Shown here: positions 1-7,518 of the stretch, piece by piece
Layout: each line of letters opens with the position of its first letter
How positions within the stretch are numbered: the first letter of the stretch is position 1
Source of the DNA: an uncultured Clostridia bacterium
GTDB lineage: Bacteria; Bacillota; Clostridia; Christensenellales; Borkfalkiaceae
Reading direction: 5' to 3'
NCBI GenBank assembly: GCA_944368065.1
Contig: CALVWV010000024.1
Coordinates: 1-50,974 of the forward strand
DNA length: 50,974 bases
Translations under genes and position numbers: made by a program
The notes under the pieces: model-generated
Seen by the model: only the letters and a program-made list of their open reading frames with translations
What the model was told of the DNA's origin: nothing
The model's database searches: none

Positions 1-127
1 TTTTCATTACCGCTGTTACTGTTCGCCACCTTAATTTATGTGTAAAAACCATATCGCCAACATTGATTTGCTCTATCGGTTTATATCCGTCATTTGCAGT
101 CAATACAAGAGTTCCCTCCTCAAAGCA
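1..127 (-). other. Intein N-terminal (Hint) segment inserted at the methyltransferase catalytic cysteine
   Basis: From Cys86 of the methyltransferase frame (codon 127-125) the protein reads CFEEGTLVLTANDGYKPIEQ, followed by INVGDMVFTH. This matches intein block A: Cys1, G-T-x-V-x-T, a G-x-x-x-I-E turn, then a GD-x-V strand. Class 1 inteins use Cys1 for the first N-to-S acyl shift and Cys, Ser or Thr at the +1 extein position. The natural +1 residue here would be the methyltransferase's own catalytic Cys, so the enzyme should be inactive until spliced. Only 42 intein residues are visible. A homing endonuclease domain cannot be judged. Confidence 0.82.
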
Positions 128-382
128 ATCGGGAGAAAACCACCCAATACCGACAGGGCGGCCGTCAGTAACCTGCTCGGGGTCAATGGCAAACACGTCT
201 TCCTGATAGTGCTTTGTAAATGGGTGGTTAACCTTATGCATTGCTATTGCATTCTCATCGTGGTTCACAGCTATATCTACCGGTCTACCAAGCGCAAGTT
301 CTATTCCGACACTTGCGCCACCGCCACCAGCAAAATTATCAACAATAAGCTCTCTTAAAAAATTATCCTGATAATATCCCAT
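1..382 (-). CDS. Phage DNA cytosine-C5 methyltransferase interrupted by an intein (3' end outside the window)
   Basis: This leftward frame starts at the ATG at 382 behind an AAAGAGGT ribosome binding site and runs off the window. The N-terminus carries the AdoMet-binding motif I of C5 methyltransferases (DNFAGGGGASVGIELALG, residues 15-32), then a conserved NHDENAI stretch, and reaches the catalytic loop as GWFSPDC (Cys86). Phage Dcm-type enzymes continue here with a lysine/histidine stretch after the catalytic Cys. Here the frame changes instead into a typical intein N-terminus beginning with that Cys. The product would methylate cytosine in phage or host DNA after protein splicing. The C-terminal intein and extein halves must lie upstream of base 1 and are not visible. 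Family assignment is confident; target sequence is unknown. Confidence 0.88.
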   Translation of the reverse strand, partial: MGYYQDNFLRELIVDNFAGGGGASVGIELALGRPVDIAVNHDENAIAMHKVNHPFTKHYQEDVFAIDPEQVTDGRPVGIGWFSPDCFEEGTLVLTANDGYKPIEQINVGDMVFTHKLRWRTVTAVMK

Positions 383-481
383 AAATTTACCTCTTTAATT
401 TTATTTCAACCCCAGAAAATTTCATAAAAAATTAAAATCTGAAGCAAACGTACTTTTTTATAGTTCCAACCATTGTTGTTC

Positions 482-1309
482 TCACTGAACTTCGCAAGGA
501 AGATATTTAAATCCTCTTCTTATTGAATCCTGTATGTAATCCGCTTTTGCCTTCTCATCGTTGCCAAAAAGCATATCGAGTTTGACTATTAAATCTTCAA
601 GTCGGCTATTAACCATAACGATACCATTAATTTGAAGATGCCGAATAAATTCAATAAGTTCTATTTTTACGCAGGAAGCAACACAAAAAACCTCAAAAAT
701 TTCATCATAGCTTTGATTCTTTTTTTTATTACTTTCTTCCTTACTTACTTCATTATTACTTTCATTTAATTTCCTTTCATTTCCTTTTATTTCCTTTGTG
801 GTATTTCTCTCGGAATTATCGGGCATATTTCCAGAATTATCGGGTATATTTCCAGAATTATTCGCGTTTTTGGTAGAGTTATAAAAGGTATCGAGTTTAG
901 CTTCTTCTTCAGAAGAAAGAAGCCAATACTCGCCCCTTATCTCTGCAACCTTACGTTTACGGCTTTTCATCGCTTCAACGTAACGTATTTGTATTCCGTG
1001 GCTAGTAAAAACAGTGTTCTTGTCAAGACTAAATGCGTCAAGCAGTGTTCTGTCTTTCATAAATGCTATTACCAGCTTCACTTTATCGACTGAAATATTA
1101 AGATCATCTGATAATTCATAAAGATAATCTTCGTAATTTTCCGGTCGAAAATAATAACCCGAACTATATACATCGCAGAGAATATGCATATAGAGCGCAA
1201 ACCCGTCATTACCAAAACGGCGCATCAAAGGTTTTAAGTCCGATTTGGCTGAGAAAATACCGCAATCAGTAGGAAAAAAGTCTAAGCCCTTTTTCGCTTG
1301 GCGCGGCAT
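482..1309 (-). CDS. Phage replication initiator/replisome organizer, DUF4373 (Lin1244/Lin1753-like) N-terminus
   Basis: This 275-residue protein starts behind GGAGGG. Residues about 5-100 (KKGLDFFPTDCGIFSAKSD, then RRFGNDGFALYMHILCDVY) match the DUF4373/Lin1244-Lin1753 N-terminal winged-helix domain found in phage replication proteins. A polar, Asn/Lys-rich linker (about 140-200) follows, with a short repeated N-S-G-N-[IM]-P-D motif. The C-terminal part is helical. By position between SSB/recombination genes and methylases it probably loads the host helicase at the phage origin. The family is recognised from the N-terminus only; the helicase-loading role is inferred from context. Confidence 0.75.
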   Translation of the reverse strand: MPRQAKKGLDFFPTDCGIFSAKSDLKPLMRRFGNDGFALYMHILCDVYSSGYYFRPENYEDYLYELSDDLNISVDKVKLVIAFMKDRTLLDAFSLDKNTVFTSHGIQIRYVEAMKSRKRKVAEIRGEYWLLSSEEEAKLDTFYNSTKNANNSGNIPDNSGNMPDNSERNTTKEIKGNERKLNESNNEVSKEESNKKKNQSYDEIFEVFCVASCVKIELIEFIRHLQINGIVMVNSRLEDLIVKLDMLFGNDEKAKADYIQDSIRRGFKYLPCEVQ

Positions 1310-1350
1310 TTTAAAATTGCCCTCCTTTATAAATTAAATGAATTTTTATG

Positions 1351-1899
1351 CTAAACTTCGTTACCCCAACAATCCCAACCATCAACTTGCTGTCGTGCAA
1401 ATAATTCTATGCGCGGTAGATCGCCGCAAATTTGCACGATATAATCTCTTACGCAATCAGGCTTTCGACTATGTTCTCGTCTTTCACTATGTACAACCGA
1501 TAAAACATTTTTGCATAATGGCTTAATTCGATGATTCTTGTCTTTTACACCTATTAAGCATATTTCGGTGTTTTGCCTTGTGTAATATCCCATTCCCCAA
1601 CTTGGCTGACCATTTTTTGAAGTCTTAACCCAATCAAAAGCAAGTCCGTAATATTGAAAACCCCATGCTTTAATAACTTCAAGTCCTTGTTCAAGCCGAG
1701 GAAATGTAATCCATAAAAACAAAATAGAAGTATCATTGCAAATAGCTTTTATAGGCAAAGCCTTAATGTCGTTAATATTCATAGTTTTATAATGAGCTTT
1801 AACTACTCTCGACCCGCTTCCGCTTTCTTTATATTCCCAAGGCGGGTCGGCATAAATTATGTTGTACTTCTTGTCTGTGTTAAATATGTCAACTTTCAT
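1351..1899 (-). CDS. MT-A70 family DNA adenine-N6 methyltransferase
   Basis: A 182-residue phage enzyme of the MT-A70 family. It shows the catalytic DPPW motif (YADPPWEY, residues about 16-23), the SILFLWITFPRLEQGLEV strand-helix, GFQYYGLAFDWVKT and the late HSRKPD motif typical of this family. The start at 1899 has AGAGGG eight bases upstream. MT-A70 phage proteins are thought to methylate adenine, possibly for protection from host restriction. The length matches the compact phage members. It follows the small Cys-rich gene by 9 bases in the same operon. A second methylase of different chemistry lies two genes downstream. Confidence 0.88.
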   Translation of the reverse strand: MKVDIFNTDKKYNIIYADPPWEYKESGSGSRVVKAHYKTMNINDIKALPIKAICNDTSILFLWITFPRLEQGLEVIKAWGFQYYGLAFDWVKTSKNGQPSWGMGYYTRQNTEICLIGVKDKNHRIKPLCKNVLSVVHSERREHSRKPDCVRDYIVQICGDLPRIELFARQQVDGWDCWGNEV

Positions 1900-1908
1900 A
1901 AGCCCTCT

Positions 1909-2136
1909 TTACAACCAAGAATCATCAAACTCTTCGTCGTATTCTTCGTCCTCGTCGTACTCATCATCAAAGTAAGAACGTACTTCAAAACCGTTATTAC
2001 ACTCTATACTGTGTCCTGCAGCGCAACAAGCATAACAAATATCGCAATTACAATAATCTTTACAATCTACGCAAAAGTTTATTTGGTCGCGTAATTCGCA
2101 ATTTTCAACTTCGCAATCGCTACAATAATTACTCAC
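1909..2136 (-). CDS. Small Cys-rich acidic phage protein, probable metal binder
   Basis: 75 residues starting with GTG at 2136, whose G is shared with the TAG stop of the preceding small gene. A GGAGG sits just upstream, so translation is probably coupled. The first half has eleven cysteines, many in C-x2-C, C-x3-C or C-x4-C spacing (YCSDCEVENCE, FCVDCKDYCNCDICYACC), suggesting zinc clusters. The last 22 residues are almost entirely Asp/Glu/Tyr. No family is recognised. The acidic tail could imitate nucleic acid, but that is speculation. Confidence 0.6.
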   Translation of the reverse strand: MSNYCSDCEVENCELRDQINFCVDCKDYCNCDICYACCAAGHSIECNNGFEVRSYFDDEYDEDEEYDEEFDDSWL

Positions 2137-2303
2137 TATCTGCCTCCAGTAAGTTCGCAGTAACCTTTCTTACAATTCGGCTTAGTACAATTACGACAAA
2201 CCTCTAGATATCTATCAGCTTTAATCTTTTTCGCTTTTGCAGGCTTACCGCTTAGTGGTAAAGTTGCTTTAACTTCTTTTTTAGTAACGCTAATTCGTCT
2301 CAT
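2136..2303 (-). CDS. 55-residue basic Cys-containing phage protein
   Basis: A short frame from ATG at 2303 to TAG at 2136. The N-terminal half is rich in Lys/Arg. The C-terminal part has C-x2-C-x4-C-x4-C (EVCRNCTKPNCKKGYC), resembling the Cys clusters in neighbouring phage proteins. It fills the gap between ssb and the acidic Cys-rich gene, with its stop overlapping the next start. It has no identified family. Its coding nature is supported by packing, the start/stop overlap and the Cys motif. Confidence 0.6.
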   Translation of the reverse strand: MRRISVTKKEVKATLPLSGKPAKAKKIKADRYLEVCRNCTKPNCKKGYCELTGGR

Positions 2304-2314
2304 ATCAGCCACAA

Positions 2315-2737
2315 TTAAAACGGGATATCATCGTCATCATCAAAGGCTTGAAGAGAAGGTTTCTTTTTCTCTGTTCGAGCTGAAGTATCTTTTGTATAAT
2401 TTTCAGAAGAACCACTATCAGATTTCGCGCTATTTAAAAATTCAATTTCTGTGGCGATAATGTCATAGACTGTTTTTGTAACGCCTTCCCTGTCTTCGTA
2501 AGTCCTTTGTTCTATGTTGCCTATAATCGCAATTTTATCGCCTTTCTTACGATATCTGGCAACACTTTCTCCCAACCCACGCCACGCAGTGACATTGTAA
2601 AAGTCAGCCTTACGTTCACCTTCAGTTTCAGAACGCCGATTTACCGCAATACCAAAACGACAAACAGATATTCCCGACTGTGTTTCTGAAAGTTCAGGAT
2701 CACGTGTTAAATTTCCAATAAAAAAAACTTTATTCAT
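2315..2737 (-). CDS. ssb: Phage single-stranded DNA-binding protein
   Basis: This is a 140-residue SSB. The OB-fold begins MNKVFFIGNLTRDPELSETQ, continues through VCRFGIAVNR and FYNVTAWRGLGESVARY, and ends at about residue 105. A low-complexity linker leads to the acidic tip DDDDIPF, the conserved tail that recruits partner proteins. The length is short for SSB, as usual for phage versions. The start overlaps the end of the preceding gene by 8 bases and has AGGGAG upstream. It works with the RecT/YqaJ recombination pair in the same operon. Confidence 0.95.
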   Translation of the reverse strand: MNKVFFIGNLTRDPELSETQSGISVCRFGIAVNRRSETEGERKADFYNVTAWRGLGESVARYRKKGDKIAIIGNIEQRTYEDREGVTKTVYDIIATEIEFLNSAKSDSGSSENYTKDTSARTEKKKPSLQAFDDDDDIPF

Positions 2738-3032
2738 TATTGATGTCTCCCTTACATTGTAAAAGCTTTATATTTTTTAAGTCATTATAAATATCATGCA
2801 AAAATGCAAGTAAGTTATTTAACGAAACAGTTTCTTCAGCAGAAGCAATGTTTAAAAGATATTTATTCAAAGCATTCTTTAAAGCATGCTCTATTTTGCC
2901 AAAACAACCTATTAAAATCCATTGCTGTTTTTTTTCTTTTGTTTTCTTAGAAGTAATGACCTTCAATTCATAAAGTTCAAAATTTAAATTACCATCGCCA
3001 CGTATTTGAAAAACATCATTGATTTTAAACAT
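2730..3032 (-). CDS. Hypothetical phage protein, 100 aa
   Basis: Starts behind AAGGAGATAAAATTT and overlaps ssb at its 3' end. The N-terminus looks like a beta-rich domain (FQIRGDGNLNFELYELKVIT, then QQWILIGCFG). The second half is helical and mostly polar. A similar layout is seen in small phage recombination-region proteins, but I recognise no family. Its place between the Cys/HTH gene and ssb suggests an accessory replication or recombination role. Confidence 0.6.
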   Translation of the reverse strand: MFKINDVFQIRGDGNLNFELYELKVITSKKTKEKKQQWILIGCFGKIEHALKNALNKYLLNIASAEETVSLNNLLAFLHDIYNDLKNIKLLQCKGDINNE

Positions 3033-3037
3033 AAATT

Positions 3038-3385
3038 TTATCTCCTTACCGCTATCGTCTTATATTCACTTTTTTCTGTTGAAGATATAGGGACATCTAT
3101 CGCAGTTTTATCCAAATAAACTTTACGATAAAGAGATACTCCTTTGCCGTTAAAATCTACCATTACTAAATATCCCGCCTGCTTAAACTTTTTTAAAAGA
3201 TAAGCTATCCCGGTTTTCTCCTTTTTTAATTCAATTAAAGTTTCCTTTGAACATCCCAAAATATGTGCAGCATCTTTTGAAGACAACTTAGATTCAATAA
3301 AATGTGCACAATGTTTTACTTTTGCGCTTGCCTTTAAACAGCTTCCTAAACAAGCACAATCAAAACAATTACAAGTCTGTCTCAT
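3038..3385 (-). CDS. Hypothetical phage protein with N-terminal Cys cluster and HTH-like segment, 115 aa
   Basis: The first 27 residues hold six cysteines (CNCFDCACLGSC, then KHC), a likely metal-binding knuckle. Residues about 30-55 (KLSSKDAAHILGCSKETLIELK) resemble a helix-turn-helix, followed by a basic, winged-helix-like tail. The upstream ribosome binding site is weak (GGGTAGA). DNA binding is plausible; the function is unknown. Confidence 0.55.
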   Translation of the reverse strand: MRQTCNCFDCACLGSCLKASAKVKHCAHFIESKLSSKDAAHILGCSKETLIELKKEKTGIAYLLKKFKQAGYLVMVDFNGKGVSLYRKVYLDKTAIDVPISSTEKSEYKTIAVRR

Positions 3386-3398
3386 TTTTTTATCTACC

Positions 3399-3926
3399 CT
3401 ATATTTCTTTAATCTTAATGCCGTACAACCACAAAAGAAGTTTTCGTTTTATTATGTAGTCTGGAGTTTTTACTCCTTTAGTATCTTCGACAACAATTTG
3501 ATTGTTTTCTACATATACAAAATCGGCAATGTAATACACGGCTCGCTCTATAACCGCACCTTTAATTAATCCTCCACGAGGTCCGTATTTGTCAGGCTCT
3601 CGATAAGCTGGAATAAGTTGATATTTTACTTGTCGACGCAAATCTTTTATAACCCCAGCTTTTTCAAGTGCTTCAAGCTCAAACCAGCGACGCCCCTCTT
3701 TTTTTGAATCAAACTTCATACCTAAAATTTCCACTTTTTCTGCGTTATATTTAGATATGGGCTGTTCCGGTTGGGCAACCGCACCGCAATACATAGGACA
3801 ATCAGTCCACAAATTGCAATCGCGGTTGCCAATCGAACATTGAGTGTTTGAGCAATATGCAGTACTGCTACTAAAAGCACTATTAACTTTTTTTGAAAAG
3901 TGTTTCCTTTGCAAATACCGCCGCAT
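3399..3926 (-). CDS. DUF1064 family protein (putative nuclease-fold phage protein)
   Basis: 175 residues. From about residue 65 onward the protein fits DUF1064: KFDSKKEGRRWFELEALE, a RQVKYQLIPAYR strand, YYIADFVYVENNQIVVEDTKG, and a terminal IKRKLLLWLYG helix. The E-x-D-x-K (VVEDTKG) and ADF residues resemble a PD-(D/E)xK nuclease core, and the family is often proposed to resolve recombination intermediates. The extra N-terminal 50 residues carry five cysteines and overlap the previous gene by 44 bases. The start at 3926 is supported by GAGGAAG. Family match is good; activity is inferred. Confidence 0.75.
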   Translation of the reverse strand: MRRYLQRKHFSKKVNSAFSSSTAYCSNTQCSIGNRDCNLWTDCPMYCGAVAQPEQPISKYNAEKVEILGMKFDSKKEGRRWFELEALEKAGVIKDLRRQVKYQLIPAYREPDKYGPRGGLIKGAVIERAVYYIADFVYVENNQIVVEDTKGVKTPDYIIKRKLLLWLYGIKIKEI

Positions 3927-4071
3927 AAACTTCTTCCTCTGCTTTAGTTAGAGGTAATCCAAGCTTTTTCTTTGCCTTGATTTTTTTATAATCAAGCAAA
4001 TAATTTTTAGAATTATTTAAAAAGCCAGCACTGTCATCATAATCAATGTGATTATTCTTCATCGGGGACAT
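3883..4071 (-). CDS. Hypothetical small phage protein, 62 aa
   Basis: Overlaps the last codons of recT and the first of the DUF1064 gene. The ATG at 4071 is preferred because GGGGAGG lies nine bases upstream, inside recT. A TTG at 4077 would be too close to that site. The product is polar and helical (KKIKAKKKLGLPLTKAEEEV), with no recognised domain. It is supported by its tight operon packing and ribosome binding site. Confidence 0.55.
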   Translation of the reverse strand: MSPMKNNHIDYDDSAGFLNNSKNYLLDYKKIKAKKKLGLPLTKAEEEVYAAVFAKETLFKKS

Positions 4072-5035
4072 TACCAAGAACCTCCCCAGTTTCAGTATCT
4101 ACCGCAACGCTGTCTGCGCCTACGTTTAAGTTTTCAGACGGCTGTACAGTAGTTACATCTATAACATCAATGCCAAGAGAAGATTTTGACAATTCTTCCT
4201 GCTCAGCCTTAATTTCATTTTCATAAGCAGTCTGCATATCAATGCTCATAACGCCCCATTTGCTAATCAGCTGCCGAAGCATTGTTTTAAAAGCCATACC
4301 ATTAAAATCGGAATACCAATAACTGGAATACTTCCATTTATCTTTTTCGGCAATTTTGCCTTCAAGCAAAGCCTTATAAGACTCCGCATTAAATGCGGCC
4401 GAGTATTTGTTTGCATGTGCCAACATTTTTTCATACGGCCAATAAATCCCTTTATGAAAACCGTTATTAAGTTTAAGATAAGCATAATAACCAATAATAG
4501 GAGTCTGCTCACGTACCTTTTCATCAGATATTGCTTCTAATTCAATATCGCCAGTAAAAGGGTTAAAAGATTTAAGTTCCCCATCTCGAACTTCGCTAAC
4601 CCCAATATCTTTGTAAAGTCCGCTACGAATCGCCAACTGAAGATATCCTTTATATCCCAAAACAAAAGTAGCAATTTTACTTTCTTGTTTTACAAGATTC
4701 CCTTCTTTGTCATATTTAGCCTTAGACTTAAAAGGAACAAGATAACACAATCCCAGCTGTGGGGAAAGGGACATATTTAAAGACTGCGCAAGCAACGCTG
4801 CCGATATAACAGAATTACGCTCACAGCTTTGTAATTCCATATTTGTGCTCGTTGCGGAAACGATTGAAGATACAAACTTCTGTACTTCTTTTTTATCCCC
4901 AATCGCATTCATCATCCATTCCTGCACATTAGGGCGAGCTAAAAAATCGCTCATTTTTTCCTGTACAGGCTGCCCCTGTAATTTTGCATTTTGCGCTGTT
5001 AATGCTCCAGCTTTTGCTACAACTTTATTAGCCAT
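4052..5035 (-). CDS. recT: RecT-type single-strand annealing protein
   Basis: A 327-residue member of the RecT family. Diagnostic stretches are the N-terminal helix with MMNAIGDKKEVQKFVSSIVS, CERNSVISAALLAQSLNMSL, FVLGYKGYLQLAIRSG and the GMAFKTMLRQLISKWG core. RecT coats single-stranded DNA made by a partner 5'-3' exonuclease and anneals homologous strands. That partner is encoded directly upstream (YqaJ family, 15 bases away). The start at 5035 has CAGGAG. The C-terminal 50 residues are acidic and variable, as usual. Confidence 0.93.
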   Translation of the reverse strand: MANKVVAKAGALTAQNAKLQGQPVQEKMSDFLARPNVQEWMMNAIGDKKEVQKFVSSIVSATSTNMELQSCERNSVISAALLAQSLNMSLSPQLGLCYLVPFKSKAKYDKEGNLVKQESKIATFVLGYKGYLQLAIRSGLYKDIGVSEVRDGELKSFNPFTGDIELEAISDEKVREQTPIIGYYAYLKLNNGFHKGIYWPYEKMLAHANKYSAAFNAESYKALLEGKIAEKDKWKYSSYWYSDFNGMAFKTMLRQLISKWGVMSIDMQTAYENEIKAEQEELSKSSLGIDVIDVTTVQPSENLNVGADSVAVDTETGEVLGNVPDEE

Positions 5036-5050
5036 ATTTTTATCTCCTGA

Positions 5051-6031
5051 TTAATTTTTTTCTGTAAACAAAAATGTTCGAGTCGTCGATTTTTTTGCAA
5101 ATTGCTCATAAATTTCTGGAAGCTGAGATTTTAAAGACTTAGTATCAATGCTTATACGGTCTCGAGTCTTCCAAGAAATCTGATAGTTAGCAAAAACACC
5201 TTTAGATGCCGCCCCCATTTGCTGTTTAATCGAATTTTCAATAGTATCTTTTTCCGCTGTCAATGTAGCAATCTCTTGTTTAATTTCAGACAACCTTGCC
5301 AAATTTTTTGCTTGCGGCGTAAGATCTACAACAGGCAAACTATCATCTTCCTGCGGAAAAAGATTGGTCAAAGTATTAGAACTACTTTTACTTCCATCCG
5401 CTACTGGCGGAATACCCGGCTTTATATTATTGTTCCAAAACCTTTCTTCTATTTCAATTAATGCAGTAATATCACTTTCGTATTTGCTGCGGTCAATCTC
5501 AACGATATAAAAACCTTTACCATAAACTAATGTAGCAAGATATACTTTATCAACGCCGACTACAGACATATAATGCAAACATTGAATAAGGTGATAAGCT
5601 GGAATATTATCCGCATCAGCATAAGAATATCCTTGTGAATTTAATGTACATTTGCATTCAACTAAGGCATTTTCACCTACGACAAAGCGGTCAACATCAG
5701 CCAGCATAAACGGATACTTTATTGATTGAAGCATAAAAGAATTACGTTTTACTTTCTTACCTGTTTCTGCACAAAAACGCTGAGCGACATATTCTTCCAA
5801 GTCACTACCTTGTCTCATTGCTTCACTTATCTCTTTAGGAGCCGAACCGTTTACTTTATCCCAAAACACCGAAAAGGCTGACATATATGGATTCATTCCG
5901 ACAATCGCAGATGCTTCACTGCCGCCAATACCTAAGCTTTTTCTTTTACTCTCCCATGCTGGAGAAAGATATTTAATCCCTGTACTTTTGTAAGTTTTCT
6001 GATTAAGCTTTTTTTCAGTTGCTTGTGCCAT
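5051..6031 (-). CDS. YqaJ-family viral recombinase / RecE-like exonuclease
   Basis: 326 residues. The YqaJ nuclease domain spans about 25-220. It shows the GIGGSEASAIVGMNPYMS motif, LEEYVAQRFCAETG, and the PD-(D/E)xK-like core with MLADVDRF and ALVECKCT (E-x-K). A coiled-coil-like segment (LARLSEIKQEIATLTAEKD) and a beta-rich tail follow. It would degrade one strand of linear dsDNA to load RecT. The start is behind AAAGGAG. The YqaJ-RecT pair is a well-known recombination module of Firmicutes phages. Confidence 0.9.
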   Translation of the reverse strand: MAQATEKKLNQKTYKSTGIKYLSPAWESKRKSLGIGGSEASAIVGMNPYMSAFSVFWDKVNGSAPKEISEAMRQGSDLEEYVAQRFCAETGKKVKRNSFMLQSIKYPFMLADVDRFVVGENALVECKCTLNSQGYSYADADNIPAYHLIQCLHYMSVVGVDKVYLATLVYGKGFYIVEIDRSKYESDITALIEIEERFWNNNIKPGIPPVADGSKSSSNTLTNLFPQEDDSLPVVDLTPQAKNLARLSEIKQEIATLTAEKDTIENSIKQQMGAASKGVFANYQISWKTRDRISIDTKSLKSQLPEIYEQFAKKSTTRTFLFTEKN

Positions 6032-6041
6032 ATAAACTCCT

Positions 6042-6491
6042 TTAAGCTTTTTTTAAAATAATATCTGTTTCAGCGTAACCGCCAGCGTTATGAATAATCT
6101 TTGCTATGTTAAATTCGATATCTTCACGCCAAGACTTCTGAAAAAAAATCCTTACGTCGTTAGATAAATTCCCTTGCTTAAGTTCTTCAATAAATGCTCC
6201 TAACGTTCTGTTCGGCGATATTTTTCGTTCCTTATCAAGAACTTGCACAACATCAATAACTAACTGCCTTTTAGAATCTCTGCTTACATTAATAGTAAAA
6301 AACGAGCTATCTGTGTAGTGGACTTCTACTGTTTCATCTATAGCACTATCGCCGTTAAAAAAGTATTCATAGTCCACCGAAGTAATCAAAGGGTCAGAAG
6401 CTTTTAAAAGAGGTGCCAAAAACTCTTCAACAAACTTCTTTTTATCTTTGCACACTTCAACAGGTAACTCGTTTTTGTTTGTTTCTTCCAT
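6042..6491 (-). CDS. Hypothetical phage protein, 149 aa
   Basis: Begins behind GGGGAG. Acidic N-terminus, then a mixed alpha/beta region (VDYEYFFNGDSAIDETVEVHYT, SRDSKRQLVIDVVQVLD) and a helical tail with FFQKSWREDIEFNIAKI. There is no Cys, membrane segment or recognisable motif. It sits between the HTH protein and the exonuclease, a common place for phage proteins that modulate host nucleases, but the sequence does not show this. Confidence 0.6.
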   Translation of the reverse strand: MEETNKNELPVEVCKDKKKFVEEFLAPLLKASDPLITSVDYEYFFNGDSAIDETVEVHYTDSSFFTINVSRDSKRQLVIDVVQVLDKERKISPNRTLGAFIEELKQGNLSNDVRIFFQKSWREDIEFNIAKIIHNAGGYAETDIILKKA

Positions 6492-6514
6492 ATTAAATTG
6501 ATTCTCCCCATATA

Positions 6515-6892
6515 TTATTTTTTGCCTAAAGACTCGAAAACTTCAGCCCAATATTGCCCTAACGGAATAAGATATTGCCCATCATTAGCTGCTTTCTTCT
6601 TATTCGCATAAGCAACTTTTAAAAGACTAAATGCTTGTTTTTCCAGTCTTCTGTTTGCCTGCCTAAATTCTTCGGCTGTGCAAATGTAATACCCATTATT
6701 GCTGCTAGCTACAATCTTTCTTAACTCAGTGCTTGTACGAATAGTGCTTATAATTCCTCGCAATTCACGTTTAGAAACATTAAAAAGTTGAGCTAAATCC
6801 GCTGCACTTATCGCTGCTTGACGCCCGATATGTTTTTTTAATTCTTCATAAACAGAATAAACAATCGGAGGATGGTGTTGAAGTTCACTCAT
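6515..6892 (-). CDS. Winged-helix DNA-binding phage protein, 125 aa
   Basis: Residues about 10-70 resemble a winged helix: YEELKKHIGRQAAISAADLA, a turn (NVSKRELRGIISTIR) as recognition helix, then a wing (SNNGYYICT). The C-terminal 50 residues are a basic helix. Similar HTH proteins are frequent in early operons of Firmicutes phages. The start at 6892 is behind GGAG. DNA binding is likely; the target is unknown. Confidence 0.6.
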   Translation of the reverse strand: MSELQHHPPIVYSVYEELKKHIGRQAAISAADLAQLFNVSKRELRGIISTIRTSTELRKIVASSNNGYYICTAEEFRQANRRLEKQAFSLLKVAYANKKKAANDGQYLIPLGQYWAEVFESLGKK

Positions 6893-6924
6893 TAATTCAA
6901 AACTCCGTTATTATTAGAATCATT

Positions 6925-7173
6925 TTATTTCTTTTCTTCTTTCTTCATCTCTGCAGCCACGGCTAACGGAAGATCCCCAAATTGTTTTACTAAAAAGTCA
7001 CACTGCTGGTAAAATCCATATACCAAAACAGCAGCATCTCGCGCATTCATTTCTCCATAAGTTAAAGATTTAGAACCGCCATTATTAGTAATTGAAATTA
7101 TCAATGCTTCAGCCTCAAAACTTTTTGTCTCATTCCCTTTTGTGATAGTAACTGTAATTTTGTCTTGCTGCAT
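6925..7173 (-). CDS. Hypothetical phage protein, 82 aa
   Basis: Starts at ATG 7173 immediately after the TAG of the Xis-like gene, with GAAGGAG upstream. The N-terminus forms predicted beta strands (KITVTITKGNETKSFEAEALI), then GEMNARDAAVLVYGFYQQC as a helix. Similar short proteins occur in Clostridia phages, but I know no function for them. Confidence 0.55.
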   Translation of the reverse strand: MQQDKITVTITKGNETKSFEAEALIISITNNGGSKSLTYGEMNARDAAVLVYGFYQQCDFLVKQFGDLPLAVAAEMKKEEKK

Positions 7174-7410
7174 CTATAAAATCTCCTTCTCTGTTTTTTT
7201 ATATCTGCCAGATGACCCGTCTAACTTAAAATAATCCAGATAATCTTGAACATGTATCTTTCCTCTTATGTTAAGGCGATCCCCTGTCTTTCGTTTTATC
7301 GTCTGCATTAAAGTGCTTGCATTAGCATAAGCAAGTCCTAATAAATCAGCCAATTCTTTTGTAGTTATGTATTCTTTAGAAAAAATATTTTCCCGTTCGG
7401 CATAAGTCAT
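7174..7410 (-). CDS. Excisionase-like / MerR-type HTH protein
   Basis: The start is set at ATG 7410 (MTYAERENIF) because GAGGGA lies six bases upstream. An in-frame ATG at 7422 has no such site. The product is 78 residues, with an HTH-17-like segment (EYITTKELADLLGLAYANAS, then LMQTIKRK) and a basic wing. Its size and HTH type are typical of excisionases and phage early regulators. Two operator dyads lie in its upstream region. An Xis role is inferred and could be wrong. Confidence 0.6.
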   Translation of the reverse strand: MTYAERENIFSKEYITTKELADLLGLAYANASTLMQTIKRKTGDRLNIRGKIHVQDYLDYFKLDGSSGRYKKTEKEIL

Positions 7411-7455
7411 ACAATCCCTCATTTATAGGCAAGTTTAAACAGTAATATTTATATT

Positions 7456-7471
7456 GTTGCATTTACGCAAC
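7456..7471. promoter_or_regulatory. Repressor operator O2, GTTGCATTTACGCAAC
   Basis: A 16-bp dyad with 7-bp arms and one mismatch (GTTGCAT / ACGCAAC), 45 bases upstream of the Xis-like start. It is one of four related sites around the cro-like gene. AT-rich sequence follows downstream in the leftward direction (ATATAAAT), so it may cover a second early promoter, but I could not assign a -35/-10 pair with good spacing. Confidence 0.7.
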
Positions 7472-7502
7472 AAAGTAATAAAAAAATTACCCTTGCTTCT
7501 AC

Positions 7503-7518
7503 GTTGCGTTTAAGCAAC
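7503..7518. promoter_or_regulatory. Repressor operator O3, GTTGCGTTTAAGCAAC
   Basis: Near-perfect dyad directly next to the stop codon of the cro-like gene, 47 bases from O2 (start to start). Paired sites at this spacing could hold two repressor dimers on one DNA face or with a small loop. Confidence 0.7.

Noticed and set aside
38..358. Plus-strand frame of 106 codons at the window start
   Set aside because: It is the reverse side of the methyltransferase-intein gene, which has clear motifs and a ribosome binding site.
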